Translations under genes and position numbers: made by a program | Notes under the pieces: generated by a model | Seen by the model: the letters and a program-made list of their open reading frames with translations, nothing else | Told to the model about the DNA's origin: nothing | The model's database searches: none | NCBI GenBank assembly: GCA_009840545.1 | Contig: VXNM01000011.1 | Coordinates: forward strand, 1 to 64,000 | Direction: 5' to 3' | Source of the DNA: Gammaproteobacteria bacterium | GTDB lineage: Bacteria > Pseudomonadota > Gammaproteobacteria > Pseudomonadales > Azotimanducaceae | Length of the DNA: 64,000 nucleotides | Shown here: in pieces, positions 8,745-16,705 of the stretch | Layout: each line of letters begins with the position of its first letter | Position numbering within the stretch: position 1 is the stretch's first letter

Positions 8745-9539
8745 TTAGAGTCCAGTGCGGTGCCCCGGGGGCGGAGGATCTTCAGGCGGTCCAGCAAAAC
8801 ACTGAGCAATTTCCATCCAAGCCTTTGCTGAATCTCCAACGACTTCAAGTGATACATCAGCAATATTGCGACCTTGAGTCACGACTCGTCCAAAATCAAC
8901 AGCCGTACCTTTAATGCAGTGATTTTCTGATCGATCGTTCCACTCCCATACTTCGCCCGATGGTGCTATTAGCTCTATATAGGGTATGGGTTCTGGTGGA
9001 GTAAGCTTCCTGTTGACAAAAGTCCAGCCGTAAGTACGAACACCGATGTGGCAGATGTTCTTGACTCGGTCGGTGTGCGTTCGTTCAGCACCTAGCAAGT
9101 CATAGATGTCTTGTCCATGCGACCACGTTTCCATTTGTCTCGCTGTCGCCATCATTCGAATTCCCATATCGGGGCCGAACCAAGGAGCACGCAGTGCAGG
9201 GTCGGCCTGGCGCATCGCTTCACAGAGTTCACCCAAGTAGGCGTGCCATCGCTCCAATAATGGTATACCTTCAATTCTGGTGTATTCATTGCTTCCACCT
9301 GACGAGCGTTCCTTCATCCATTTTCGAAATCCGTCTGGGTCAGTAATGGAATGGTACGCCCACCGATCGGCGTCGTGCAGGTGTTGAACTACCCAGTTGA
9401 CAGTTCGGTTCTTGAACGGCGTTTCCCGTGTCCAATGACTTTCGTCCAACGTGGAAAGAAAGTCGTAAAGCACTTGACCTTCTTCGTGTAGATCGTCAAT
9501 TTGCTGCATGCTTGCACTACCAAACAAACCGACCTGCAT
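8745..9539 (-). CDS. TIGR03084-like / maleylpyruvate isomerase N-terminal domain protein (DinB-like fold)
   Basis: A 264-residue protein of the DinB/mycothiol-dependent maleylpyruvate isomerase superfamily. A metal-binding pattern is seen: an HLHDADRWA helix near residue 53, then METWSHGQD (His in the third helix). The C-terminal domain has WEWNDRSEN, DFGRVVTQGRN and WMEIAQCFAGPPEDPPPPG, characteristic of the TIGR03084 family. In proteobacteria this family appears in catabolic operons with oxidoreductases, function unknown; mycothiol itself is not expected here. The first ATG at 9539 is used; a second ATG eleven codons in is possible. It leads the minus-strand set with the LLM oxidoreductase and hydrolase. 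Confidence 0.75.
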   Translation of the reverse strand: MQVGLFGSASMQQIDDLHEEGQVLYDFLSTLDESHWTRETPFKNRTVNWVVQHLHDADRWAYHSITDPDGFRKWMKERSSGGSNEYTRIEGIPLLERWHAYLGELCEAMRQADPALRAPWFGPDMGIRMMATARQMETWSHGQDIYDLLGAERTHTDRVKNICHIGVRTYGWTFVNRKLTPPEPIPYIELIAPSGEVWEWNDRSENHCIKGTAVDFGRVVTQGRNIADVSLEVVGDSAKAWMEIAQCFAGPPEDPPPPGHRTGL

Positions 9540-9653
9540 TGTACGACCCGCCGAAATCGGTCAGATCCAAGCAATGATCCGACGAAATTTCTTTTGGGCT
9601 GCAGAGGAAAAACTCTGTTGCTAAAATCCGTTTTGACTAGGAGAACTCTTCGC

Positions 9654-10472
9654 ATGGCTGAACAACCAACACTGTATTTCGACACTCTCGCACCCGATGC
9701 CCTATCTCCTGAGCTCGCGCCCATTGTCGAAGAACTAGACCTTGGGGAGAATTGCCGGGAACTAACCATGCAAGGTTGGACCGTGTTGCATGACGTTTCG
9801 AGCGAGGAATTCAATCACAGATTCCGAGAAAAAATCATCGAAGTTGCTCGTGAAGACAAGTCGTTCAATATGTTGCTCGCAAAAGACGAGCTATTTGCTC
9901 GGGCAGTACTGTCTCCCAAGCTGCTTGCAATGGCCGAGTTCTCAGTTGGGCGGGGATTTCTTATAAGCCAAGTGGCCGCGAGCATAAGACCTCAAGGATC
10001 TAAGTCAATTGGGCTGCATGCCGATCACAATTGGTTGCCTGCTCCGTTTCCAGAACACAACATGCTTCTGACCGCCTGTTGGGCTTGTGATGAATTTACG
10101 AAGGAAAAAGGATCTACATTAGTCATTCCGGGAAGTCACGTGTTGAGACGACATCCCAATGCAGAAGAGATTGCAGAGAAGCGTGGTGCGATTGCAATTG
10201 AGTGTCCACCCGGATCTGTTGCTTTGTGGAATGGCAATATTTGGCACAGTAATTGGGAACGCCAAGCCGAGGGAGCTCGCGTTGTGTGCCACATTACATA
10301 CACGCGTTTGATGATGCGTCCGGTGGAAGACTACAGTTCCCACGCCGATGAATTGGTCGAGAAACACGGCGAAACTATGGCGCAGTTGCTCGGGCATAAG
10401 GATTTTCTCAATGGCCCAAACGGCGCTGAGTACGACAAGCTACTGCAGACCTTCAATAATGCGAAGCGCTAG
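9654..10472 (+). CDS. Phytanoyl-CoA dioxygenase (PhyH) family protein
   Basis: A 272-residue Fe(II)/2-oxoglutarate oxygenase with His122-x-Asp124 in LHADHNW, a conserved GSTLVIPGSH strand, the distal His in NIWHSNW and a following Arg. This is the compact, about 270-residue PhyH form and is not closely similar to the longer copies at 3755, 22453 and 24648. The ATG at 9654 is chosen because AGGAGA lies 9-14 bp before it; an earlier TTG would give an unrelated basic N terminus overlapping the divergent gene. It is first of a plus-strand trio with a beta-propeller glycosidase-like protein and a lipase-like hydrolase. The substrate is unknown. Confidence 0.85.
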   Translation: MAEQPTLYFDTLAPDALSPELAPIVEELDLGENCRELTMQGWTVLHDVSSEEFNHRFREKIIEVAREDKSFNMLLAKDELFARAVLSPKLLAMAEFSVGRGFLISQVAASIRPQGSKSIGLHADHNWLPAPFPEHNMLLTACWACDEFTKEKGSTLVIPGSHVLRRHPNAEEIAEKRGAIAIECPPGSVALWNGNIWHSNWERQAEGARVVCHITYTRLMMRPVEDYSSHADELVEKHGETMAQLLGHKDFLNGPNGAEYDKLLQTFNNAKR

Positions 10473-10522
10473 GGGTCCTAACTCTCACGCTCTCCCGCCA
10501 ATATCCACACTCTAGAAGTCAT

Positions 10523-11485
10523 TTGAGTACGACCGCTCGTTGGACAGCGACGCGTCTGATTGACAAACCGATTGTCTCGGCTCGATCGGACCCTAGCATT
10601 GGGGTCAATATTCAAGGTCCTTCCCCGATTCGGGTTCCTGACTGGATTGATGAGCCTTTAGGGAAGTACTACTTGTACTTTGCCGATCACAAGGGAAGCT
10701 ACATACGACTGGCGTACTCCGACAGGATTGAAGGTCCTTGGACTATCCATGTTCCCGGCTCACTTCATCTTCGAGACTCCCACTTTCCCACCGTGCCTCC
10801 ACAACCCAACGGGGAGGTTACGACATCGACACCTATGAAGCTACCTCACAGTTCACACAAGGAGTACAGCACACCACACATCGCATCTCCCGATGTGCAC
10901 ATCGATGACGACAATCAGCGCATGGTCATGTACTTTCACGGATTGGAGTCCTATGGTCGTCAATTGTCTCGCGTGGCAACGTCGAAGGATGGAATCGACT
11001 TTGATGCTTATCCGGAGACCATTGGTCCAACCTATTTGCGTGCGTTCACGTATAAGAACGAACTCTTTGCGATGACAATGCCCGGTCAGTTTTTCCATTC
11101 AAGTGATGGGTTCAAGAAGTTTGAACCAGGACCAAGACTGTTTAATTCGAATATGCGGCACTCTGCTCTTCTTGTCGAGAACGGGACGCTTCATGTTTTC
11201 TGGACTCAGGTCTACGATGCTCCCGAGAGAATTCTCGTATCAACAATCGATCTCAATCAACCTTTTGAAGAATGGGTCGAGACCGATTCTTATGAGCTAC
11301 TACGTCCCGAAAGAGAATGGGAAGGAGCGAAGGAGCCTGTAGAACCCTCAATCAGAAGCGTTGCCTACGGATCGGTTTGTCAATTGAGGGATCCAGCAAT
11401 CCTTGTGGACGATGAACAGACTTATCTCTTCTATGCAGCAGGTGGAGAGAGCTGCATAGGTGTTGCCGCATTAAGTTTGGAGTAG
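10523..11485 (+). CDS. Five-bladed beta-propeller glycoside-hydrolase-like protein (GH43/GH32-like fold)
   Basis: A 320-residue protein with repeated strands of the five-bladed propeller glycosidase fold: YYLYFADHKGSYIRLAYS (33 bp into domain one), IASPDVHIDDDNQRMVMYFHG, a LSRVATSKDGIDFD blade, HSALLVENGTLHVFWTQ, and a final LRDPAILVDDEQTYLFYAAGG. Acidic residues sit at blade openings, but I cannot assign the catalytic pair, so it may be a degenerate homologue. No signal peptide, hence cytoplasmic. It starts at TTG 10523 with little ribosome-binding signal, 50 bp after the PhyH gene and 8 bp before the hydrolase gene, implying one transcript. Confidence 0.65.
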   Translation: MSTTARWTATRLIDKPIVSARSDPSIGVNIQGPSPIRVPDWIDEPLGKYYLYFADHKGSYIRLAYSDRIEGPWTIHVPGSLHLRDSHFPTVPPQPNGEVTTSTPMKLPHSSHKEYSTPHIASPDVHIDDDNQRMVMYFHGLESYGRQLSRVATSKDGIDFDAYPETIGPTYLRAFTYKNELFAMTMPGQFFHSSDGFKKFEPGPRLFNSNMRHSALLVENGTLHVFWTQVYDAPERILVSTIDLNQPFEEWVETDSYELLRPEREWEGAKEPVEPSIRSVAYGSVCQLRDPAILVDDEQTYLFYAAGGESCIGVAALSLE

Positions 11486-11493
11486 ACAAGTCT

Positions 11494-12366
11494 ATGGGAA
11501 CTCAACCTAAGGTGAAGTACGAGGATGTCGTGTTTGCCAAAGCTCACGATCGACAACTTCTTGCGCGATGCTATCGGTCTGAGCACTCAATCGGACACGG
11601 AATTGTCATGGTTCACGGTGGTGCATGGACGGCCAATGATCGGACAACACCTTGGTTCGTTTCGGAATCCCTTGCACGAAAAGGACTCACAGTCTTGTCA
11701 TTGGATTTTCGATGCGGTCCAGACTTCACCCATCCCGCTGCTTCTGCCGATGTTGTGGCGGGAATTCGCTTTCTACGCTTCCATGCCAAGGAATTTGGCG
11801 TCCATGCAGAGTCGGTCGGTTTCATTGGAAGTTCGTCAGGTGGACACTTGGTACTGTTTGCGGGATTGAATTCACAACGCGAAGATCACCAGTCAACCCA
11901 AATCTGTGTCGATGAGGAACGATTTGAAGAGGTACGTGAAATATCGGCTACTCCCGCCTACATCGTCGCGCTTTGGCCGGTTTCTAATCCTTTGTATCGG
12001 TACCAATTCGCCCAAAGCACCGGACGAGACGATTTAGTTCGTGCGCACGATGGATACTTTGGTTCAATTCGACGAATGGAAGATGCGAGTGTGCAACGTA
12101 CCTTGAGAAGCGGGGAGGCGGTACAACCACCTCCGACTATGGTTGTACAACCGGGAGACGATGCAAACGTACCCGAAGAGATGACAATGGATCTTATCCG
12201 GGCATTGCAGGAGCGTAATACGGCAGTCATATATCGCTATATGCCAAACTTACCGCATGCGTTTGCGTACCGACCTTCAGCAGGTGCTCACCGCTGCTGC
12301 GAGTACATCTGGTCGTTCGTTCGAGGCCAACTTCCGTTCAGGGAGCCGTCACAGTCAATCGCCTAG
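11494..12366 (+). CDS. Alpha/beta hydrolase, BD-FAE / HSL-like esterase
   Basis: A 290-residue esterase-fold protein. The oxyanion-hole motif HGGAW is near residue 41, the nucleophile elbow GSSSGG near residue 111, the acid Asp is in QPGDDANVP and the catalytic His in LPHAFAY. This is the hormone-sensitive-lipase/BD-FAE layout of carboxylesterases acting on acyl or carbamate esters. It starts 8 bp after the propeller gene. Its stop codon shares the palindromic tetranucleotide CTAG (12363-12366) with the stop of the convergent aldo/keto reductase, so the two genes overlap by 4 bp tail to tail. Confidence 0.85.
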   Translation: MGTQPKVKYEDVVFAKAHDRQLLARCYRSEHSIGHGIVMVHGGAWTANDRTTPWFVSESLARKGLTVLSLDFRCGPDFTHPAASADVVAGIRFLRFHAKEFGVHAESVGFIGSSSGGHLVLFAGLNSQREDHQSTQICVDEERFEEVREISATPAYIVALWPVSNPLYRYQFAQSTGRDDLVRAHDGYFGSIRRMEDASVQRTLRSGEAVQPPPTMVVQPGDDANVPEEMTMDLIRALQERNTAVIYRYMPNLPHAFAYRPSAGAHRCCEYIWSFVRGQLPFREPSQSIA

Positions 12367-13376
12367 CTCAGAAACTTCCTGGAGGTTGCTGCAGCGATGA
12401 AGTTTTCTTCAAGAATGTCAAAACTTTGAATGTCCGCGTTCACTACGTCCATTCCATGCTCCAGCACATACGCATAGGCTTTTTGGAATGGAGAGAATCC
12501 AGATTCTTGGAGCGACTTGGTGTAGTGGCCGTCATAGGCCTTCTTCGCCTCTCGGCCTCCAAACATCGCTCCTGCGAGATGTCGGGCCACTTTCATGCCC
12601 ACTAGAGCTATGCCAGCGTCCCGTGCCTTGTCGAAAACAGGTTTCAGCTCAGCCATTGTTGGTGAGTCCTTAACTACCTGACGGGTTGCCCAGTCATACC
12701 AGCCTGCAGGAGTGATAGCAACCATCGCGAGGTCGTACCATCCAGTTTCAGCCGCTGCGAGCAGTACGTTTTGGGCATTGTCGTGCGTGCTCAATCCAAA
12801 GTAGGTGACTTTTCCAGCTTCCTTGGCTCTCTCGAATTCTCTGTAAATCTCCTCGTTCTTTACAAGGGCAGGATTCTTCGCATCCATTGTGTAGTAGGAG
12901 TCAACATGGTCCTGTCCAAGTTCTTGCAGACTCTTTTCCATAGCCGCACGCCACTTGGTAGCGATCTCCTTTGCCCGTTCAACGGTGGGCTCCTCGTCTC
13001 GACCGGCTTCGAGCCAAGACTTGGAAATCAGAAAGATCTTGTCGCGTTTGTTCTTTACGAAATCAGCGAGATTTCGTTCGGCAGCGTTGTAGTAGTCGCT
13101 CGTACCCACGTCATAGACGTTTACTCCGTGGTCGAAAGCTGCATTGAGGGATCGATCCATTTTCCGTCGCGAGAGGGCGGCTCCGCAACCGTACACTAGT
13201 CGACTAGCCTGGAAATTTGTGCGACCAAGTGTTGTGTACTGCATTTCAGGCCATCCTTCCATGCGCAACTTATCCGCTTCGGAGACTGCAGCACTCAGCG
13301 ATCCAGTTCGGAGCAGAGCGTGAGATCCCACGGCCAAGAGAGCAGCGTTTCTAATGAATTGTCGGCGTGGAGTCAT
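12363..13376 (-). CDS. Tat-exported aldo/keto reductase-like protein, catalytic His replaced
   Basis: A 337-residue aldo/keto reductase-fold protein with a twin-arginine signal (MTPRRQFIRN, then a hydrophobic stretch to about residue 30), so a folded, probably NADP(H)-loaded or inactive form is exported. Of the catalytic tetrad I see Asp89, Tyr95/96 and Lys119. The position usually holding His (V-D-x-Y-x-x-H) reads VDSYYTM, so Met164 stands in its place. Catalysis may be altered or lost. The family in the same genome at 17893 keeps the His. The start codon overlaps the end of a small ORF by ATGA, which suggests translational coupling. The NADP-binding C-terminal segment also looks divergent. 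Confidence 0.75.
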   Translation of the reverse strand: MTPRRQFIRNAALLAVGSHALLRTGSLSAAVSEADKLRMEGWPEMQYTTLGRTNFQASRLVYGCGAALSRRKMDRSLNAAFDHGVNVYDVGTSDYYNAAERNLADFVKNKRDKIFLISKSWLEAGRDEEPTVERAKEIATKWRAAMEKSLQELGQDHVDSYYTMDAKNPALVKNEEIYREFERAKEAGKVTYFGLSTHDNAQNVLLAAAETGWYDLAMVAITPAGWYDWATRQVVKDSPTMAELKPVFDKARDAGIALVGMKVARHLAGAMFGGREAKKAYDGHYTKSLQESGFSPFQKAYAYVLEHGMDVVNADIQSFDILEENFIAAATSRKFLS

Positions 13377-13573
13377 TTAAATTTCCAACCCAGAGAATCC
13401 ATGCATTGTACTTGACAGAAGGCAAGCATTCGAAGCAGGTACGTGCTTGTTTGGATGGAGCGAGAGTAGCTTTGTGCGGACAGTCGGACCAGACTAAGTG
13501 ATTGAGTAGGAGAAGGCCGGGGTTGGCAGCTCATGCAAGAAGTGACAAAATTCATTGCTTTCGATGAAAGCAC
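13373..13573 (-). CDS. Possible small Cys-containing protein, coupled to aldo/keto reductase
   Basis: A 66-residue reading frame with two short Cys pairs (SCMSC near residue 12, FCQVQC near 52) and no recognisable family. Its only support is position: its TGA overlaps the ATG of the aldo/keto reductase in the sequence ATGA, a common coupling arrangement. Codon choice and composition are not clearly coding, and a second frame over the same stretch also has few stops. Treat as tentative. Confidence 0.25.
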   Translation of the reverse strand: MLSSKAMNFVTSCMSCQPRPSPTQSLSLVRLSAQSYSRSIQTSTYLLRMLAFCQVQCMDSLGWKFK

Positions 13574-13767
13574 TTGTTAGTACTCTAGTCAGCAATTGCT
13601 AACAATTCAATCGGATCGATTCGCCAACTGATCGATGGATGTGAGTTCCCAAAACTTTGTTGTTAATAACTAATCGCAGCCGTTTTCAATCATTCCGCAG
13701 GTCGACGCTTCTTAACAACTGCCGTCTAACTTGTGGCTATTCATTCTATGGGTTAATTCGGCATCGC

Positions 13768-13796
13768 TTAACAAGACGCAAGAGATTTGTTATGAT
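13768..13796 (+). promoter_or_regulatory. Sigma70-type promoter of small protein gene
   Basis: A -35 box TTAACA (13768-13773) and a -10 box TATGAT (13791-13796) are separated by exactly 17 bp, with an extended -10 TG at 13788-13789. Predicted transcription start is about 13803, 27 bp before the GTG start of the small protein at 13830. Confidence 0.6.
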
Positions 13797-13829
13797 ACGG
13801 AAACTGTTTCAACCAGGAAGGTAATCACA

Positions 13830-14099
13830 GTGAGCGTATACGAACATGAACAAGGATCGTACAAGAGTTATAGAGTCGCTCGTTCTGTAAACGGGAAACT
13901 TCGACAAAAATACTTTCCCCGATCCGATGACGGACTCGCCGCTGCCAAGGAACTTGACAAAGAATGGGCCGATGAACAGGCAAAAGCTCAATTAAGCTTT
14001 ACTGGCATGAAGGCTCGTTGGCGTCGGGAACCGGCAGCAGTGCAACCCCAACCAGCCGAGAGTGGTGTGGGTGCACAGTCTTCAAATAAGGTAGCTTAG
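13830..14099 (+). CDS. Small basic protein with AP2-like/arm-type beta segment, unknown function
   Basis: An 89-residue protein. The N-terminal half forms a predicted three-strand beta unit (SYKSYRVARSVNGKLRQKYF) followed by an acidic-basic helix (DGLAAAKELDKEWADEQAKAQ) and a Pro/Gln-rich tail. That strand-then-helix pattern recalls AP2/ERF-like and phage-integrase arm DNA-binding folds, but this is only a shape resemblance. The GTG at 13830 is chosen because AGGAAGG (13815-13821) sits at good spacing and the promoter at 13768-13796 would leave any earlier start untranscribed. With its own promoter and terminator it forms a free-standing unit. Confidence 0.7.
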   Translation: MSVYEHEQGSYKSYRVARSVNGKLRQKYFPRSDDGLAAAKELDKEWADEQAKAQLSFTGMKARWRREPAAVQPQPAESGVGAQSSNKVA

Positions 14100-14133
14100 G
14101 AACTAAACAGGTCGCTCAACGACAATCGAGGGT

Positions 14134-14169
14134 GCCAACGTCGAATTACAACCGATGTTGGCTTGTTTA
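14134..14169 (+). terminator. Intrinsic terminator of small protein gene
   Basis: GCCAACGTCG (14134-14143) pairs with CGATGTTGGC (14153-14162) with one G-T wobble, loop of 9 bases, followed by TTGTTTA. The T-run is imperfect. It lies 35 bp beyond the stop of the gene at 13830-14099. Confidence 0.5.
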
Positions 14170-14271
14170 ATCTCGTTCCTAGGAAATCCAGCTCATTTTC
14201 AATGATCGCATGCGTGCGAGGATTGACTGTGTGCTATTGGATTGCAAGACTTCTCCTCAAGTGAGATGTCT

Positions 14272-15054
14272 TTAGATTGACAGATTGGTATCGACTCCAA
14301 TGGGGCAATGGTCGGAACCTAACGTGTCTGGCCAGATGAATGCATCACTAGTTAGGCGTGCTGCCGAGGGAGATGCCAGCACGTAATCAATGCGCCATCC
14401 GACGTTGTTTTCCCGCGAACCGCCCCATTGACGCCACCAAGTGTAGTGGCCCGGTTCTTTGGGATGCCGCTTGCGAAACACGTCAACCCAGCTTGAAGCC
14501 ATCCATTCGCCAAGAGCCTCCCTCTCGATAGGCAGAAATCCGGTCGTTCCTTCGTTTTGCTTGGGGCGTGCCAAGTCAATCTCGGTATGTGCCGTGTTGA
14601 AGTCACCAGTTACATAGACTGGTCCGTACTTCCGCATTCGATCCAATTCCTTTTTTGCCGAAGAATAGAATTCGAGCTTAAAGGGGACTCGACTGTTATC
14701 TCTATTCTTTCCTGCGCCATTAGGAAAGTAAATCGAAGCAACCGAGATTCGACCAAATCGAGCAACGAGGTAGCGTCCCTCTACGTTAAATCGTTCCTCG
14801 GGCAGTTGAGTGTGTAGCTTATCTGCGGGTTTCCTACTATAAATGGCTACTCCGGAATAGCCAAGTCGTTCCGCTGAAGAGAAGTAGGAGTACCAACCTG
14901 GAGGCGATCGAACCGGAGCTGGTAGTTGGGATTCTAGGGTTCTTGTCTCTTGTAAAGTGATCACATCAGCTTGCGAAGACTCCAGAAAATCAAGAAACAC
15001 TCCTTTCTTGGCGAGTGCCCTCAGTCCGTTAACGTTCCAGCTAACAACTCTCAT
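14272..15054 (-). CDS. xth: Exodeoxyribonuclease III
   Basis: A 260-residue AP endonuclease/3'-5' exonuclease of base-excision repair. The first residues MRVVSWNVNGLRA, the metal-binding ITLQET, the GDFNTAHTEIDLARP block, RIDYVLAS and the terminal GSDHCPI are all ExoIII signatures in the right order, including the catalytic Asn/Asp and Asp-His pair. Length matches the family (255-270). It is the last gene downstream of the lar genes on the same strand, 60 bp after larE; whether it shares their transcript is uncertain. Confidence 0.95.
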   Translation of the reverse strand: MRVVSWNVNGLRALAKKGVFLDFLESSQADVITLQETRTLESQLPAPVRSPPGWYSYFSSAERLGYSGVAIYSRKPADKLHTQLPEERFNVEGRYLVARFGRISVASIYFPNGAGKNRDNSRVPFKLEFYSSAKKELDRMRKYGPVYVTGDFNTAHTEIDLARPKQNEGTTGFLPIEREALGEWMASSWVDVFRKRHPKEPGHYTWWRQWGGSRENNVGWRIDYVLASPSAARLTSDAFIWPDTLGSDHCPIGVDTNLSI

Positions 15055-15114
15055 TGTTTGCCGGGTGTTGTCTGGAGTAGCAGGTAGAAAGTTGGCTCGC
15101 TGACTGACAACGAG

Positions 15115-15954
15115 CTAGTTCGGGTTGACCTGGACTACGTCCAAGATGCCTTTGTTGAGAGACCCCGATCGGAATCCAGCCAGATCGAGGGCAACAAATC
15201 GATACCCGCAGGATTGGATACGGTTACTGATTGCTTCGTTCATTTCCAAAGCACGGGCCATGTCGTCTGCAGGAATTTCAATTCGAGCTACATCGTCGTG
15301 GTGTCGGACCCGGAATTGTGTGAAACCTAGCTCGGCGAGCTGGTCTTCCGCACTCTCAATTTGCTCAAGAATGGACTCGTCAATACTTGTGCCGTAGGGC
15401 ACTCGACTGGAAAGGCACGCAGCTTGAGGTTTGTCGGCGTTCTCCAACTTCAGGTGAGCTGCGAGTTCACGAATGTCCGCTTTGGAAAATCCAGTATCGA
15501 CAAGAGGGGATTGAACCTGGTAGTCGCGCGCGGCGATTAGCCCTGGTCGATGATCGCCCAGGTCATCGACATTTGTACCGTTGACGATGAATTCAATACT
15601 TTCTTCTTCAGCGACGGATGCGAGCAGACTGTAGAGCGAGGTCTTGCAGAAGAAGCATCTGTTGACTGGATTACTTCGATAGCCCGGCTTCGAAAGTTCG
15701 TCCGTCAAGACGACGCGGTAGTTCAAGCCCCACTTTTCTGCCAAGTCTCTTGTTAAGTCGAGATCGCTTCGCTTGAGACTCTTGGATGCGGAGGTCACAA
15801 TTAGTGCGTTGTCTCCAAGTTCCTGGTTGGCGACGAATGCTACAAGTGAACTGTCGACCCCACCGGAAAACGCAACGATAACGCGTCCCATCGAGCCTAG
15901 TGATTTGCGAAGATTCTCGTACTTGTCTTGAGTTTGTGGTGAGAGGGTGGCCAT
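15115..15954 (-). CDS. larE: Pyridinium-3,5-bisthiocarboxylic acid mononucleotide synthase LarE (sulfur transferase)
   Basis: A 279-residue PP-loop ATPase. The loop SGGVDSS is at residues 30-36. It adenylates the carboxylates made by LarB and donates sulfur on the way to the nickel-pincer nucleotide (NPN). The sulfur-donor Cys180 lies in QAACLSSRVPYGTS. Two further cysteines form C-FF-C (100/103). LarE proteins with three cysteines are known to carry an Fe-S cluster for catalytic rather than sacrificial sulfur transfer; that this copy does so is inference. ATG 15954 starts 4 bp after the larB stop; an upstream start would overlap larB by 80 bp. Confidence 0.92.
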   Translation of the reverse strand: MATLSPQTQDKYENLRKSLGSMGRVIVAFSGGVDSSLVAFVANQELGDNALIVTSASKSLKRSDLDLTRDLAEKWGLNYRVVLTDELSKPGYRSNPVNRCFFCKTSLYSLLASVAEEESIEFIVNGTNVDDLGDHRPGLIAARDYQVQSPLVDTGFSKADIRELAAHLKLENADKPQAACLSSRVPYGTSIDESILEQIESAEDQLAELGFTQFRVRHHDDVARIEIPADDMARALEMNEAISNRIQSCGYRFVALDLAGFRSGSLNKGILDVVQVNPN

Positions 15955-15958
15955 TGAT

Positions 15959-16705
15959 CTACAGTCGATTAATGATGTTCGCGAGAAATCCTGCCCCGAA
16001 TCCATTGTCAATATTAACAACTGATACCCCGGAGGCACACGAAGTCAGCATTCCAAGTAACGCCGCAATTCCATTGAAGGCAGCTCCGTAGCCTACACTG
16101 GTGGGCACTGCAATTACCGGTTTGTCGACGAGTCCTCCCACGACGCTGGGAAGTGCGCCTTCCATTCCAGCCACCACAACAACAATTCGACAGGTACGAA
16201 TTCGGTCGACACGACGAAGCAATCTGTGGACTCCCGCAACGCCTACATCAAAGATACGTTCCGTTTTGTTGCCGTAGAATTCCGCGGTTACAGCAGCTTC
16301 TTCCGCAACGGGTAGATCACTCGTTCCGGCAGTCACTATGCCAATTGAAGTAGCGGGTGTGTCCGGTTGATGATCGCCTCCCTTCCAGCAGGCAATTCGG
16401 GCACTTTCAAAGAACTCCACGCCTTCAATTTCGCTTGAGAGCAAATCAAATGCATCTTGTTTCACCCGAGTTGCGAGCACGTTCTGTCCACTATCTTGAA
16501 TGGACTTGAACGCCTTTATCACTTGTTCTGGAGTCTTGAACTCTGCATAGATGACTTCAGCAGAACCGGTACGGCGGTGGCGGTCGTGATCGATCGTTGT
16601 CGCTTCCGCCATTTGGTTTTCGACCTGAGAGATGCGCTGTACTGTCTCCTCATAGGTCGTTGATCCATCTCGATAGGCATCTAGAACTGACTTTAAATCA
16701 CTCAC
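15959..16705 (-). CDS. larB: Pyridinium-3,5-biscarboxylic acid mononucleotide synthase LarB
   Basis: A 248-residue protein. An N-terminal helical part is followed by a PurE-like domain with GIVTAGTSDLPVAEEA, a VAGVHRLL helix, VVVVAGMEGALPSVVGGLV and VGYGAAFNG, all LarB hallmarks. LarB carboxylates and hydrolyses nicotinic acid adenine dinucleotide in the first step of NPN cofactor synthesis. Its start overlaps the end of larC by 8 bp and larE begins 4 bp after it, so the three are translationally coupled. Confidence 0.93.
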   Translation of the reverse strand: MSDLKSVLDAYRDGSTTYEETVQRISQVENQMAEATTIDHDRHRRTGSAEVIYAEFKTPEQVIKAFKSIQDSGQNVLATRVKQDAFDLLSSEIEGVEFFESARIACWKGGDHQPDTPATSIGIVTAGTSDLPVAEEAAVTAEFYGNKTERIFDVGVAGVHRLLRRVDRIRTCRIVVVVAGMEGALPSVVGGLVDKPVIAVPTSVGYGAAFNGIAALLGMLTSCASGVSVVNIDNGFGAGFLANIINRL

